20,882 bases of DNA from a virus: positions 1 to 20,882 of the IMG/VR virus record IMGVR_UViG_3300023178_000322; one strand, written 5' to 3'. This document shows, one piece after another, positions 6,157-12,246 of this stretch (position 1 is its first letter; each line of letters begins with the position of its first letter). The notes beneath the pieces are model-generated. The model was given only the letters and a program-made list of their open reading frames with translations, searched no databases and was not told the origin of the DNA. Made by a program: the position numbers and the translations under genes.

Positions 6157-6769
6157 TATCTATACCGCTTTCCCAACCCCGCTTTATAAACATAGTTGTC
6201 AATTAGATAAATCAGTTATCAATCCAATCTTAAGAGATATGGAGTTTTATCGTCTTAGGACAGATGATGGATATGCATCTGTAAGTCCATGGGTCTTAGA
6301 TGAAGATTTCTCAGTCTTAAAACCCATGATCGAAAAACAAATTGAAGATATGTGTTTTAATAATTGGAAATTCAAAAAACATTATAAATTTAAAATTCAA
6401 AACAGTTGGGTAATGAAACACGTTAAGGGGGATCACTCTGGGATTCATTGGCATTCGAATAGTCTGTTCTCTGGTATCTTATACCTACAGTGTGACGAAG
6501 ACTCAGGCGATTTGATGTTCATAAACTATCACAACTGGTGTGGTAACATGTTTGCGTTTGACTTCGAAGAAGACAACATGATCAACCAAGACATAATGGG
6601 ATTTACGCCAAGAGAAGGCGACTTAGTTATGTTTCCATCAAAGACGGCTCATATGGTTTCAGATTCGAGATCAGAACATTCTCGATTCTGTCTTGCGTTC
6701 AACGTGTGGGTTGAAGGTGATCTAAACAAGTCTCACCCTCATAGTAACTCACAGTTAAGTATTCGTTGA
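6149..6769 (+). CDS. 2OG-Fe(II) oxygenase family protein (TIGR02466-like)
   Basis: A 206-residue protein with AAGGA 8 nt before the ATG. It starts MGSIYTAFPTPLYKHSC, which fits the opening strand of TIGR02466-like phage oxygenases (FPTPLY). The core double-stranded beta-helix motif is GIHWHSNSLFSGILYLQ (H100, H102), followed by GDLMF, GDLVMFPSKTAHMV (distal H168) and SRFCLAFNVWV (R179, the likely 2-oxoglutarate contact). It would use iron, oxygen and 2-oxoglutarate to hydroxylate an unknown substrate. The usual HxD/E iron site reads H-W-H here. A strong terminator follows, so it ends the plus-strand cluster. Confidence 0.82.
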   Translation: MGSIYTAFPTPLYKHSCQLDKSVINPILRDMEFYRLRTDDGYASVSPWVLDEDFSVLKPMIEKQIEDMCFNNWKFKKHYKFKIQNSWVMKHVKGDHSGIHWHSNSLFSGILYLQCDEDSGDLMFINYHNWCGNMFAFDFEEDNMINQDIMGFTPREGDLVMFPSKTAHMVSDSRSEHSRFCLAFNVWVEGDLNKSHPHSNSQLSIR

Positions 6770-6928
6770 ATCTTTATTGAGAAGGTGTGGTCTCCATACC
6801 TTCTCTCTTTTTTCTTCTGTTGCTTTATTCTTAAACCCCCTATGAGGAATGAAAATAATACCCTTTTCATTCAACTCTTCTGGTGTTGTATCGAACGCCC
6901 AGTATTCTTCAACCTTTTTCCATTCCAT
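6755..6928 (-). CDS. Small unknown protein, 57 aa, end of the late operon
   Basis: On the minus strand an ATG 2 nt after the stop of the upstream coiled-coil gene opens a 57-codon frame: MEWKKVEEYWAFDTTPEELN, then EKGIIFIPHRGFKNKATEEK and KVWRPHLLNKDSTNT. The frame has four Trp and a sensible alternation of charged helix and strand, unlike random read-through. It has no good ribosome site, so it is probably coupled to the upstream gene. Its 3' end overlaps that of the convergent oxygenase gene by 15 nt and contains the oxygenase terminator hairpin. Function unknown. Confidence 0.6.
   Translation of the reverse strand: MEWKKVEEYWAFDTTPEELNEKGIIFIPHRGFKNKATEEKREKVWRPHLLNKDSTNT
6779..6813 (+). 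terminator. Intrinsic terminator after the oxygenase gene
   Basis: A 12-bp stem (GAGAAGGTGTGG with CCATACCTTCTC, one G-T pair) with a 3-nt loop TCT, followed by TCTTTTTT. It works for plus-strand transcripts only, and lies inside the 3' part of the minus-strand gene at 6755-6928. Confidence 0.88.
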
Positions 6929-6930
6929 TT

Positions 6931-7572
6931 TTAATTCGCTAGAGGATTATCTAGCGCCCTCTGTAGTTTTGAGTTAAGGTTTTGTTCTAGTTCGTTTAAG
7001 TCTCTTTCGACTTTATCTTCTAAATCAGTCATACGACTATCATTAGATTCTCTTAGCGCAGACGCTTTATTATCATACTGGTTTTGTAGTGCGTCACGTT
7101 TATTGTCAAAACGTTCTTCTGCGTTCTGAATGATTTGTCTCACGTCTGCTTCAGTATCACGCACAAGTTTTTCAACCCTACGAACTTGAGAGTCCATTTG
7201 GTTGAGTTGATCCCTCGTATCCACTTTGTTTTCACGGACACGTTTTTCTAGATCATCAATTTGTTTTTGAATTGAATTAATGCGAACTTCAAGTTCTGCT
7301 TTTGCGTTACCTACCAATACTTCAATCTCGTTGTTGCGAGTTTGAATTTCATCAACGTCAATATTCTGAACAATCTCTTTCATGTCCATGTAGTCTTTAT
7401 ATACTTCAAATCCCCCATAGAGAGATCCACCTATCGCACTTACTATTGCGAAGGCTGCACCAATGGTTGTCGGGGTCATAGTGATCCCGAACAACTTCAT
7501 TTTGGTGTTCTTAAGATTCTCTACTTCTTCTTCGAAGTTTTCGGTGAGTTCGCCGAGGTCTTTTTCTGCCAT
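6931..7572 (-). CDS. Membrane-anchored coiled-coil protein, 213 aa
   Basis: The frame is open upstream, but the ATG at 7570-7572 has an AAGGA site about 10 nt before it and gives MAEKDLGELTENFEEEVENL. Residues about 30-55 (LFGITMTPTTIGAAFAIVSA and onward to LYGGF) form one membrane span. From residue 75 to the end the protein is a long charged coiled coil with heptad spacing, ending LDNPLAN. I recall this architecture and ending from unannotated marine T4-like phage proteins. It starts 52 nt inside the upstream gene. It may span the inner membrane and reach into the periplasm, which fits the envelope theme of the operon and recalls spanin-like or lysis helper proteins, though this is only inference. 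Confidence 0.78.
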   Translation of the reverse strand: MAEKDLGELTENFEEEVENLKNTKMKLFGITMTPTTIGAAFAIVSAIGGSLYGGFEVYKDYMDMKEIVQNIDVDEIQTRNNEIEVLVGNAKAELEVRINSIQKQIDDLEKRVRENKVDTRDQLNQMDSQVRRVEKLVRDTEADVRQIIQNAEERFDNKRDALQNQYDNKASALRESNDSRMTDLEDKVERDLNELEQNLNSKLQRALDNPLAN

Positions 7573-7844
7573 GTTTCGAGTTCCTTGATACGAGTTTCTA
7601 ACTCGTCGATCTTTGATGTTACTTTTGGATATCGCTTTCGCCACGCCATGGGATCATCCTGCAGGAAGTCCCATCCAAAACGATCAACTAAGTGATCCAT
7701 AGATCTATCAAATAAACTCATCAACCATAAGGCTGCGTGTGTATTTCTAAACCAAGCAAGAAATGCTGCACCAATTAAAGATCCGGCAATCGCTGTGTAA
7801 ATCCACAACGTATCACCGAACATTCTGTGTATCATTTCCCACAT
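7521..7844 (-). CDS. Small membrane protein with C-terminal coil, 107 aa
   Basis: The ATG lies 1 nt after the lipase stop, so translation is probably coupled. The N-terminus MWEMIHRMFGDTLWIYTAIA leads into a hydrophobic stretch (GSLIGAAFLAWF) of one membrane span. An amphipathic part (ALWLMSLFDRSMDHLVDRFG) and a DDPMAWRKRYP linker come next, then a short coil (KIDELETRIKELETW) and a Lys/Ser tail. The pairing with the next coiled-coil membrane protein suggests the two act together through their coils. The family is one I think recurs in marine T4-like phages without annotation. Confidence 0.76.
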   Translation of the reverse strand: MWEMIHRMFGDTLWIYTAIAGSLIGAAFLAWFRNTHAALWLMSLFDRSMDHLVDRFGWDFLQDDPMAWRKRYPKVTSKIDELETRIKELETWQKKTSANSPKTSKKK

Positions 7845-7845
7845 A

Positions 7846-8559
7846 CTAATAATCCAACTTCTTAGTGAATTCTACATAGTTCTGCATTCCGTGGTCCAAT
7901 GCACCATCAAGAACACCAGACTTGTAACCACGCCAACGATCTTTAATCATTTGCCACGTAGTTAGTTTACGCACATTCCCATAGAAGTTGATATACTGCA
8001 ATTTCCCATGATGTTTATATCCCATCAACAACAAGGGAACTTTTGTAACTATGTCGTTATTGTTTACGAATCTCATATGTGGTGTCGCAATGTTTTTCAC
8101 AAACTTGCGTGTCCCAACTCTTGGAGATCCAAATGTGGTCAACTGTTCAATCTTACCAATCTCTTCTAAACGTGAACATGCGATAGTTGCCATCGCCCCA
8201 CCAAGTGAGTGACCTGTGATATATACTTTTTTATTTTTTGCGAATTCTTTATAGTGTCTTAAAAGAGCCGCCCAGATTTTATCTGTCTCTCCTTTAAAAC
8301 CTGAATGAACCAAACCATGGGTCATTGCACCTGCAGGCCATGCATTTAAGTCTGCGAGTACATCCGATAGTTCGTCTGGTTCTGTGCCTCTAAATGCAAT
8401 AACATATTCTTTTTTGTTGTATGCGACATGACATTGCGCACCATTATGTTCAAAGAATTTATGATATGTGTATCCCAGAGACTTGACCGCTTCTTTCGCC
8501 TCTTTACCGTCGAAGTATGCAAGTGCGGCAAGTTTTGCCATTTTGTGACATACAGACAT
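7846..8559 (-). CDS. Class 3 lipase (alpha/beta hydrolase)
   Basis: A 237-residue lipase. AFRGTEP (55-61) fits the oxyanion region, VYITGHSLGGA (112-122) is the nucleophile elbow with Ser118, TFGSPRVG (142-149) is the classic class 3 follow-up, Asp169 in FVNNNDIVTKVP and His223 in DHGMQNYVE complete the triad. This is a complete and probably active enzyme that would hydrolyse acyl esters such as phospholipids or glycerides. There is no clear signal peptide, so it would act from the cytoplasm unless released by lysis or another route. It is in a late operon among membrane proteins, so a part in membrane breakdown at lysis is a reasonable idea. A GGGAG site lies 9 nt before the ATG. Confidence 0.88.
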   Translation of the reverse strand: MSVCHKMAKLAALAYFDGKEAKEAVKSLGYTYHKFFEHNGAQCHVAYNKKEYVIAFRGTEPDELSDVLADLNAWPAGAMTHGLVHSGFKGETDKIWAALLRHYKEFAKNKKVYITGHSLGGAMATIACSRLEEIGKIEQLTTFGSPRVGTRKFVKNIATPHMRFVNNNDIVTKVPLLLMGYKHHGKLQYINFYGNVRKLTTWQMIKDRWRGYKSGVLDGALDHGMQNYVEFTKKLDY

Positions 8560-8573
8560 TTAATTTTTACTCC

Positions 8574-9008
8574 CTAATTTTCGAACTGTTCCTCAACTGG
8601 TTGCTGAGCATTCAATCTTCTCAAAGCATTTAATTCTTCTTGGAGTTTCAAAACTTCTAGTCTTTTCTTTCTCAGTTCTAATTCATATAGGGTGTTACAA
8701 TTAATACGTTGTTTTGGTTTGTCTAAAGGAATTGTTATCCTTGCATAAACGCCAATATCCCTACTTGAATCAAAACCATTATTTCTATCAAAAGGACTTT
8801 GTGCATTATCAATTATTCCAGTCAAACCGAATTCTAGATTTGTCGCACCACCAATAGAGTTTTCACAATTAACTCCATCTTGTGTGCGAATACTGTCAGA
8901 TCCATAAGTACTACCCATGCCTGGCAAGGATAGGTTTAAAGAACTAGATTCCGCATGTACATGTGCGCCAATCAAAGAAAGGCATATTGCCATAGCAAAC
9001 GTTCTCAT
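8574..9008 (-). CDS. Exported protein with C-terminal coil, 144 aa
   Basis: The start is either the ATG at 9008 or a GTG at 9020 that overlaps the previous stop; I prefer the ATG because it gives a compact signal peptide, MRTFAMAICLSLIGAHVHA, cut before ESSS. The mature part has a Gly/Ser/Asn-rich beta segment with one Cys (VNCEN), NLEFGLTGIIDN and VYARITIPLD, then INCNTLYELELRKKRLEVLK and a helical coil to the end. This front/back arrangement is one I recall from unannotated marine T4-like proteins. It is probably periplasmic or outer-membrane associated. Its end shares a 22-nt exact match with gp21 (see findings). Confidence 0.76.
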   Translation of the reverse strand: MRTFAMAICLSLIGAHVHAESSSLNLSLPGMGSTYGSDSIRTQDGVNCENSIGGATNLEFGLTGIIDNAQSPFDRNNGFDSSRDIGVYARITIPLDKPKQRINCNTLYELELRKKRLEVLKLQEELNALRRLNAQQPVEEQFEN

Positions 9009-9016
9009 AGTATTAC

Positions 9017-9424
9017 TCACTTCTCAACAATTTTAGAACAGATTCTTGATGAAACTGCTGTTCTAGTTAAATCTATTTTGCGTAACTTAGAACGAGAACA
9101 AATATATAATGCGTCCTTAGCTACACTTCTATGCATATAAATTTCCACAGTTACCGTACTTAAATACGGTATCTTCCATATCTTATATTTAGATACGAAT
9201 GGAATTGGAGACCAGTCTTTATCGAAAACAGCGAACTCGTAAAATTCTACTTCTGGTCTTTTATTGAACATTGTCATAGTAGTTGTGACTAGGTTCTCTC
9301 CCATGATAGACGGCACCAACTTTGGATATGTTGGAACCATCTCATGTGAGTGTGCAATACTCGAAAATAATCCGAATATTAAAAAGGCGAATATAGTCGC
9401 AATTACGTGTGCATAATGTTTCAT
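9017..9424 (-). CDS. Exported small protein, Ig/chaperone-like
   Basis: The ATG at 9424 gives MKHYAHVIATIFAFLIFGLF then SSIAHSH, a good signal peptide. The mature domain of about 108 residues is beta-rich: LVTTTMTMFNKRPEVEFYEF, AVFDKDWSPIPFV, YLSTVTVEIYMHR, YICSRSKL and SSRICSKI, with Cys109 and Cys129 likely paired. The strand pattern recalls the first Ig domain of PapD-type pilus chaperones, but it is too short to hold both domains. There is no good ribosome site, so it is likely coupled to the pilin-like gene upstream, 10 nt away. Chaperone-like is a weak structural guess. Confidence 0.72.
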   Translation of the reverse strand: MKHYAHVIATIFAFLIFGLFSSIAHSHEMVPTYPKLVPSIMGENLVTTTMTMFNKRPEVEFYEFAVFDKDWSPIPFVSKYKIWKIPYLSTVTVEIYMHRSVAKDALYICSRSKLRKIDLTRTAVSSRICSKIVEK

Positions 9425-9434
9425 GATAATTATA

Positions 9435-9944
9435 TTATTGTGCAATACACTCCGCTGATACTAGTGCAGTATAGTTACCGCCTGGGAAAGCTTTTGACCC
9501 ACCCATAGTTGCAGACGAAGATGTTTTAAACCAAGTGGAACCAGTTGCAGTCATATCATAACGATCTGTTAGACCTAGTTCAACTTTGTTTGATTCATAT
9601 GATCCCATTCCAGTTGCATCTGAAACAGTATCCACTTCTGTATCCCCAGTCCATGTGACTATATCTGGCAAAGTAGGTGCAGATGAAAATTCGGTTGGGG
9701 GTGTAATTTCAACATAGTATGCATCTGCAAGTGACACATCTACACGGATCCTAGCATGTTCACCACCGTCTGTAGGAGACGTTGTAAGAGTGTATGCATT
9801 GGGGTTAGCGTATGTACCTGCAGTATCCGTTGTAATTATACAACGAGATTGTACTGTACCGTTAATCGGAGTTTCGTTTGCGCTTGCAGAGATTACCGAA
9901 CTCATTAACGCTCCAGCTACGAAGATAGGTAATTTTTTAAACAT
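9435..9944 (-). CDS. Exported pilin-like beta protein, 169 aa
   Basis: A GGGAG site precedes the ATG. The signal peptide MFKKLPIFVAGALMSSVISA is followed by SANETP. The mature protein has a Cys near each end (Cys35 in QSRCIIT, Cys166 in SAECIAQ) and many short beta strands with Gly, Ser, Thr and Asp loops; it ends GGNYTALVSAECIAQ. Fimbrial and spore coat U-type subunits share this two-Cys beta-sandwich form, with a Tyr near the C-terminus. No donor-strand evidence can be read from the sequence. Next to it lies a small chaperone-like gene. It could be a virion decoration or a surface polymer subunit; uncertain. Confidence 0.74.
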   Translation of the reverse strand: MFKKLPIFVAGALMSSVISASANETPINGTVQSRCIITTDTAGTYANPNAYTLTTSPTDGGEHARIRVDVSLADAYYVEITPPTEFSSAPTLPDIVTWTGDTEVDTVSDATGMGSYESNKVELGLTDRYDMTATGSTWFKTSSSATMGGSKAFPGGNYTALVSAECIAQ

Positions 9945-9964
9945 GGTTGCTCCCTGTTTTTGTT

Positions 9965-10912
9965 TTAATTATATTGCGAATCAACCATTTGTTGATGCAA
10001 CAATTGTTGTGCCAGTCCATTTCTTAAACCACGTTTGTTCTCAGGTAATTGTTTATCATTCAATACGACTGTGTCATTGTATACTCCGCCATCAATTTTT
10101 TTTACATAATATGAATTCAGATTAACTTGTACGGAGTCTTTAAGTTGAGACATTGCAAGTGCTTCTGCAAATAATGCCGCACGTCCTGCTTCGAACAAAG
10201 CTTGTTCTAACCTGTTTTTGCGATCTTCCTCTTCTTCCTCTTCTAACTTCATTTTTTCTTCTTCAGTTAGTTCATCTTCTGAGGATTCCTCATCATTTTC
10301 TGCATATTGTTCACGGTCTGCGTCACCAGATTCTATAGCATCATAAATTACAATATCAGATCCATTATAGATATCTGGAATCTGAACTTCATAGCCAGGA
10401 CAATTCGGATCGAATTGTGGATCATAACATGGTTCTACTCTATAAGTATAAACCACATTAGCATCATAAACAGATCCATCTCCTTCAACGTCGATTCCTC
10501 CGTCTCCGAATACATCCCTATGTAACCTTCCTAATGGTACGATCTTTGTTACCTGTGTTCCCGCAAGACTGCCTGGTTTCCAATCTTCTTTGTCTCTGAA
10601 GATATAACCAGTTCCGTCTGCATTCTCGTTGTAGACATACACAGTAACTGTATCGTCCGTTTCTTTGTCTATCCTATACTGATATAGAACGTTATCTATA
10701 TAGACGCCTGGCGGTTCTGGTAAGATATCTCCCATTGACCACTTAAGTGCGTTGTCTGCTGCAGCGTTGCCCGTGTATCCGTAATATGGTGCAATACTTT
10801 CAGAGGAAGAGTAAGAGGGCCAACAAACCACCACCAATGACAGGAGCAGCTTGTTGAGGTGACTCGAATAACGGCCCCATTCCATCCAATTCTTTTTGTG
10901 TCTCTTCGACAT
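9965..10912 (-). CDS. Large exported protein with acidic coil, 315 aa
   Basis: The ATG at 10912 has GGGA 6 nt upstream and lies 113 nt inside the upstream gene; a later Met at 10885 is possible. The N-terminus is basic followed by LNKLLLSLVVVCWPS, a likely signal peptide. The next part (ILPEPPGVYIDNVLYQYRID) is beta-rich and contains PCYDPQFDPNCPGY with Cys162 and Cys171, probably a disulfide loop. Residues about 200-235 are a very acidic run (ELTEEEKMKLEEEEEEDRKN), then an Ala/Leu-rich helix. I recall the ILPEPPG-YIDN and CYDPQFDPNCPGY segments from unannotated marine T4-like phage proteins. Function unknown. Confidence 0.76.
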   Translation of the reverse strand: MSKRHKKNWMEWGRYSSHLNKLLLSLVVVCWPSYSSSESIAPYYGYTGNAAADNALKWSMGDILPEPPGVYIDNVLYQYRIDKETDDTVTVYVYNENADGTGYIFRDKEDWKPGSLAGTQVTKIVPLGRLHRDVFGDGGIDVEGDGSVYDANVVYTYRVEPCYDPQFDPNCPGYEVQIPDIYNGSDIVIYDAIESGDADREQYAENDEESSEDELTEEEKMKLEEEEEEDRKNRLEQALFEAGRAALFAEALAMSQLKDSVQVNLNSYYVKKIDGGVYNDTVVLNDKQLPENKRGLRNGLAQQLLHQQMVDSQYN

Positions 10913-11375
10913 GAGATTCCCATCCTAGTTTCGCCGCATCACCAATAGTTCCATTATATGGACATGGAGTGCCAGCGTGCATCATTGCATCAAATACTTT
11001 TTCGTCTTGACACATAACAGAAACTGCTGCAACCTTCATACCCATATCATACAGTACTTTAGCATTTTTCAGTCTTTGACAATTTTCCTCAGTAAATGTT
11101 CCACCTGCAGATATACCAAGGATCTGTGTTTGTACTGCTCCTGCAACACCGATAGTACATAAGTCACTATTATTACCTGCGCTAAAAGATGGCGAAATTG
11201 CAGAAGGGGGTGGTTGTTCAATTTTAGTGTTCATGTTACCATTTGTAGTAACAGTGCTGTCAGTATCGGCTCTAGTACATATGTAACCTTCTGGACAATC
11301 AGCAGCATCTTGTGCAAGTGTAGGCGAGGCAAAACCCACCAATAACAACATACACAGAAACAAATATCTAAACAT
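10800..11375 (-). CDS. Exported Cys-rich protein with C-terminal hydrophobic tail, 191 aa
   Basis: The frame is open further upstream, but the ATG at 11375 has GGAGAGG close by and gives a signal peptide, MFRYLFLCMLLLVGFASPTL-AQ. After cleavage the protein has six Cys (27, 33, 73, 99, 122, 138), which suggests disulfides in the periplasm. The middle has a Pro-rich EQPPPSAISPSFS, DLCTIGVAGAVQTQILG and VLYDMGMKVAAVSVMCQDEK. The last 15 residues (APVIGGGLLALLLFL) are hydrophobic and could anchor it in a membrane. It is the first gene after the late promoter. I recall similar unannotated proteins in marine T4-like phages. Confidence 0.78.
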   Translation of the reverse strand: MFRYLFLCMLLLVGFASPTLAQDAADCPEGYICTRADTDSTVTTNGNMNTKIEQPPPSAISPSFSAGNNSDLCTIGVAGAVQTQILGISAGGTFTEENCQRLKNAKVLYDMGMKVAAVSVMCQDEKVFDAMMHAGTPCPYNGTIGDAAKLGWESHVEETQKELDGMGPLFESPQQAAPVIGGGLLALLLFL

Positions 11376-11415
11376 AAACCTCTCCACTTTAGATAATTTA
11401 AAGCACAATTCGTTC

Positions 11416-11423
11416 TATTTATA
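11416..11423 (-). promoter_or_regulatory. T4-type late promoter for the envelope operon
   Basis: TATTTATA on the plus strand reads TATAAATA on the minus strand, the T4 late consensus, about 41 nt before the ATG at 11375 (position uncertain by about 1). Such promoters in T4 need gp55, gp33 and the clamp; no -35 box is required. Confidence 0.75.
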
Positions 11424-11435
11424 TAAGCACATATC

Positions 11436-11495
11436 TTGTCAAAAATTTGACAACAACTAAAATTTGACAAAGTTCGCAAATCAACAATTTGACAA
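11436..11495. repeat. Repeated TTTGACAA sites in the divergent promoter region
   Basis: An inverted repeat, TTGTCAAA-AA-TTTGACAA, is followed by two more direct copies of AATTTGACAA, 17 and 25 nt apart (positions within about 1). The three direct copies and the inverted one lie between the minus-strand late promoter and the plus-strand early-type promoter at 11529, where an operator would be placed. No binding protein is known. Confidence 0.6.
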
Positions 11496-11528
11496 CATAA
11501 AAAAATTTAATTTTTTTTCAAAAAACAC

Positions 11529-11556
11529 TTGACATTTTTCAAATAATGATTATATT
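11529..11556 (+). promoter_or_regulatory. Sigma70-type promoter for the 11588 gene
   Basis: TTGACA (11529-11534), a 16-nt spacer and TATATT (11551-11556), with TTTCAAAAAA directly before it. The leader has GTGTAAGAAAGAGAAAAGGA before the ATG at 11588. Confidence 0.85.
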
Positions 11557-11587
11557 AATAGTGTAAGAAAGAGAAAAGGAATCAGTT

Positions 11588-11827
11588 ATGAAAATGTTCA
11601 TCAGTGCAGAAAACGGTTTTGTTAAAGTGTACAAAGGTGTTGATAACATCGTAGGTGGTGCAAAGACTGCGAAAGGTCTTGCGAATATTCTTATGACTCA
11701 CAAAGCTCAAAATTATGATGTCTACTTCACTAGTAGTATGGACTTTGCAGATGAGTACGGTTTCGATCATTATAATGGTGCGAAGAACCTTTGGGATGAA
11801 GCAATGAAATTAATTTTTTTGAAATAA
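11588..11827 (+). CDS. Small unknown protein, 79 aa
   Basis: It has its own strong promoter and an AAAAGGA site 7 nt before the ATG. The protein starts MKMFISAENGFVKVYKGVDN, then AKTAKGLANILMTH and NYDVYFTSSMDFADEYGFD, and ends WDEAMKLIFLK; this is a small alpha/beta domain. I do not recognise a family. The stop codon lies inside an A/T palindrome that precedes the next promoter. A single gene under one promoter suggests a high-level early product. Confidence 0.74.
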   Translation: MKMFISAENGFVKVYKGVDNIVGGAKTAKGLANILMTHKAQNYDVYFTSSMDFADEYGFDHYNGAKNLWDEAMKLIFLK

Positions 11828-11838
11828 TTTCAAAAAAA
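11814..11838. repeat. A/T palindrome before the 11842 promoter
   Basis: TTTTTTTGAAAT, a central A, then ATTTCAAAAAAA: a perfect 12-bp inverted repeat over the stop codon of the 79-residue gene and ending 3 nt before the -35 box. It is not a normal terminator (T-run first). It may act as A-tract UP-element DNA. Confidence 0.6.
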
Positions 11839-11841
11839 CGC

Positions 11842-11870
11842 TTGACATTTCCTATGAGATGCACTATATT
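11842..11870 (+). promoter_or_regulatory. Sigma70-type promoter for the 11900 gene
   Basis: TTGACA (11842-11847), a 17-nt spacer and TATATT (11865-11870), then AAGTATGTAACAAGAGAGAAAG. It is the closest match to consensus of the five in this window. Confidence 0.88.
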
Positions 11871-11899
11871 AAGTATGTAACAAGAGAGAAAGAAACATC

Positions 11900-12172
11900 A
11901 TGACCAATTCAGTTGAAAAAATCGTATCAGGCGTAGCAGACTTCCTTGTCTATGTACAAGACTTCTATGGTCCTGGCGGGATCTATGATATGGGTGCAAC
12001 ACCCACACAGATCATCGAAGCTACAAAACAGTACATCGATCAAGTTGGTACAGATCCAGAATCTTCAATGTCTTTCTGTGGTGACTCACTTGATCGTGAG
12101 AAAGTACGTGACATTATGATCGATAAGTTTGGTCTTGTCTTCCCACAAGGGGGTATCAAAATTAATTCGTAA
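11900..12172 (+). CDS. Unknown protein, 90 aa
   Basis: The ATG follows a purine-rich leader of about 25 nt. It starts MTNSVEKIVSGVADFLVYVQ and continues DFYGPGGIYDMGATPTQIIE, with a helical second part (ATKQYIDQVG, SLDREKVRDIMIDKFGLVF). The arrangement of helices and a GPGG turn suggests a small globular protein. I recognise no domain. It stands alone between two promoters of the same family. Confidence 0.74.
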   Translation: MTNSVEKIVSGVADFLVYVQDFYGPGGIYDMGATPTQIIEATKQYIDQVGTDPESSMSFCGDSLDREKVRDIMIDKFGLVFPQGGIKINS

Positions 12173-12189
12173 TTAATTCAAAAAAGGGG

Positions 12190-12218
12190 TTGACATTCCC
12201 TCCGAAATGTTGTAGAAT
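12190..12218 (+). promoter_or_regulatory. Sigma70-type promoter for the 12247 cluster
   Basis: TTGACA (12190-12195), a 17-nt spacer and TAGAAT (12213-12218), preceded by AATTCAAAAAAGG. The leader has TATGTAAGTAATCAAGAGAGAGA. It probably drives the run of overlapping genes up to 16.4 kb, since no other strong promoter is visible in that run. Confidence 0.8.
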
Positions 12219-12246
12219 ATGTAAGTAATCAAGAGAGAGATATATC

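Noticed and set aside
6937-6956. CGCTAGA/TCTAGCG hairpin as a terminator
   Set aside because: It lies in the final codons of the coiled-coil gene and has no T-run on either strand; the downstream 57-codon gene continues.
11376-11408. Extended TTG start for the Cys-rich exported gene
   Set aside because: The ATG at 11375 has a strong ribosome site and gives a proper signal peptide; the extension reaches nearly to the late promoter.
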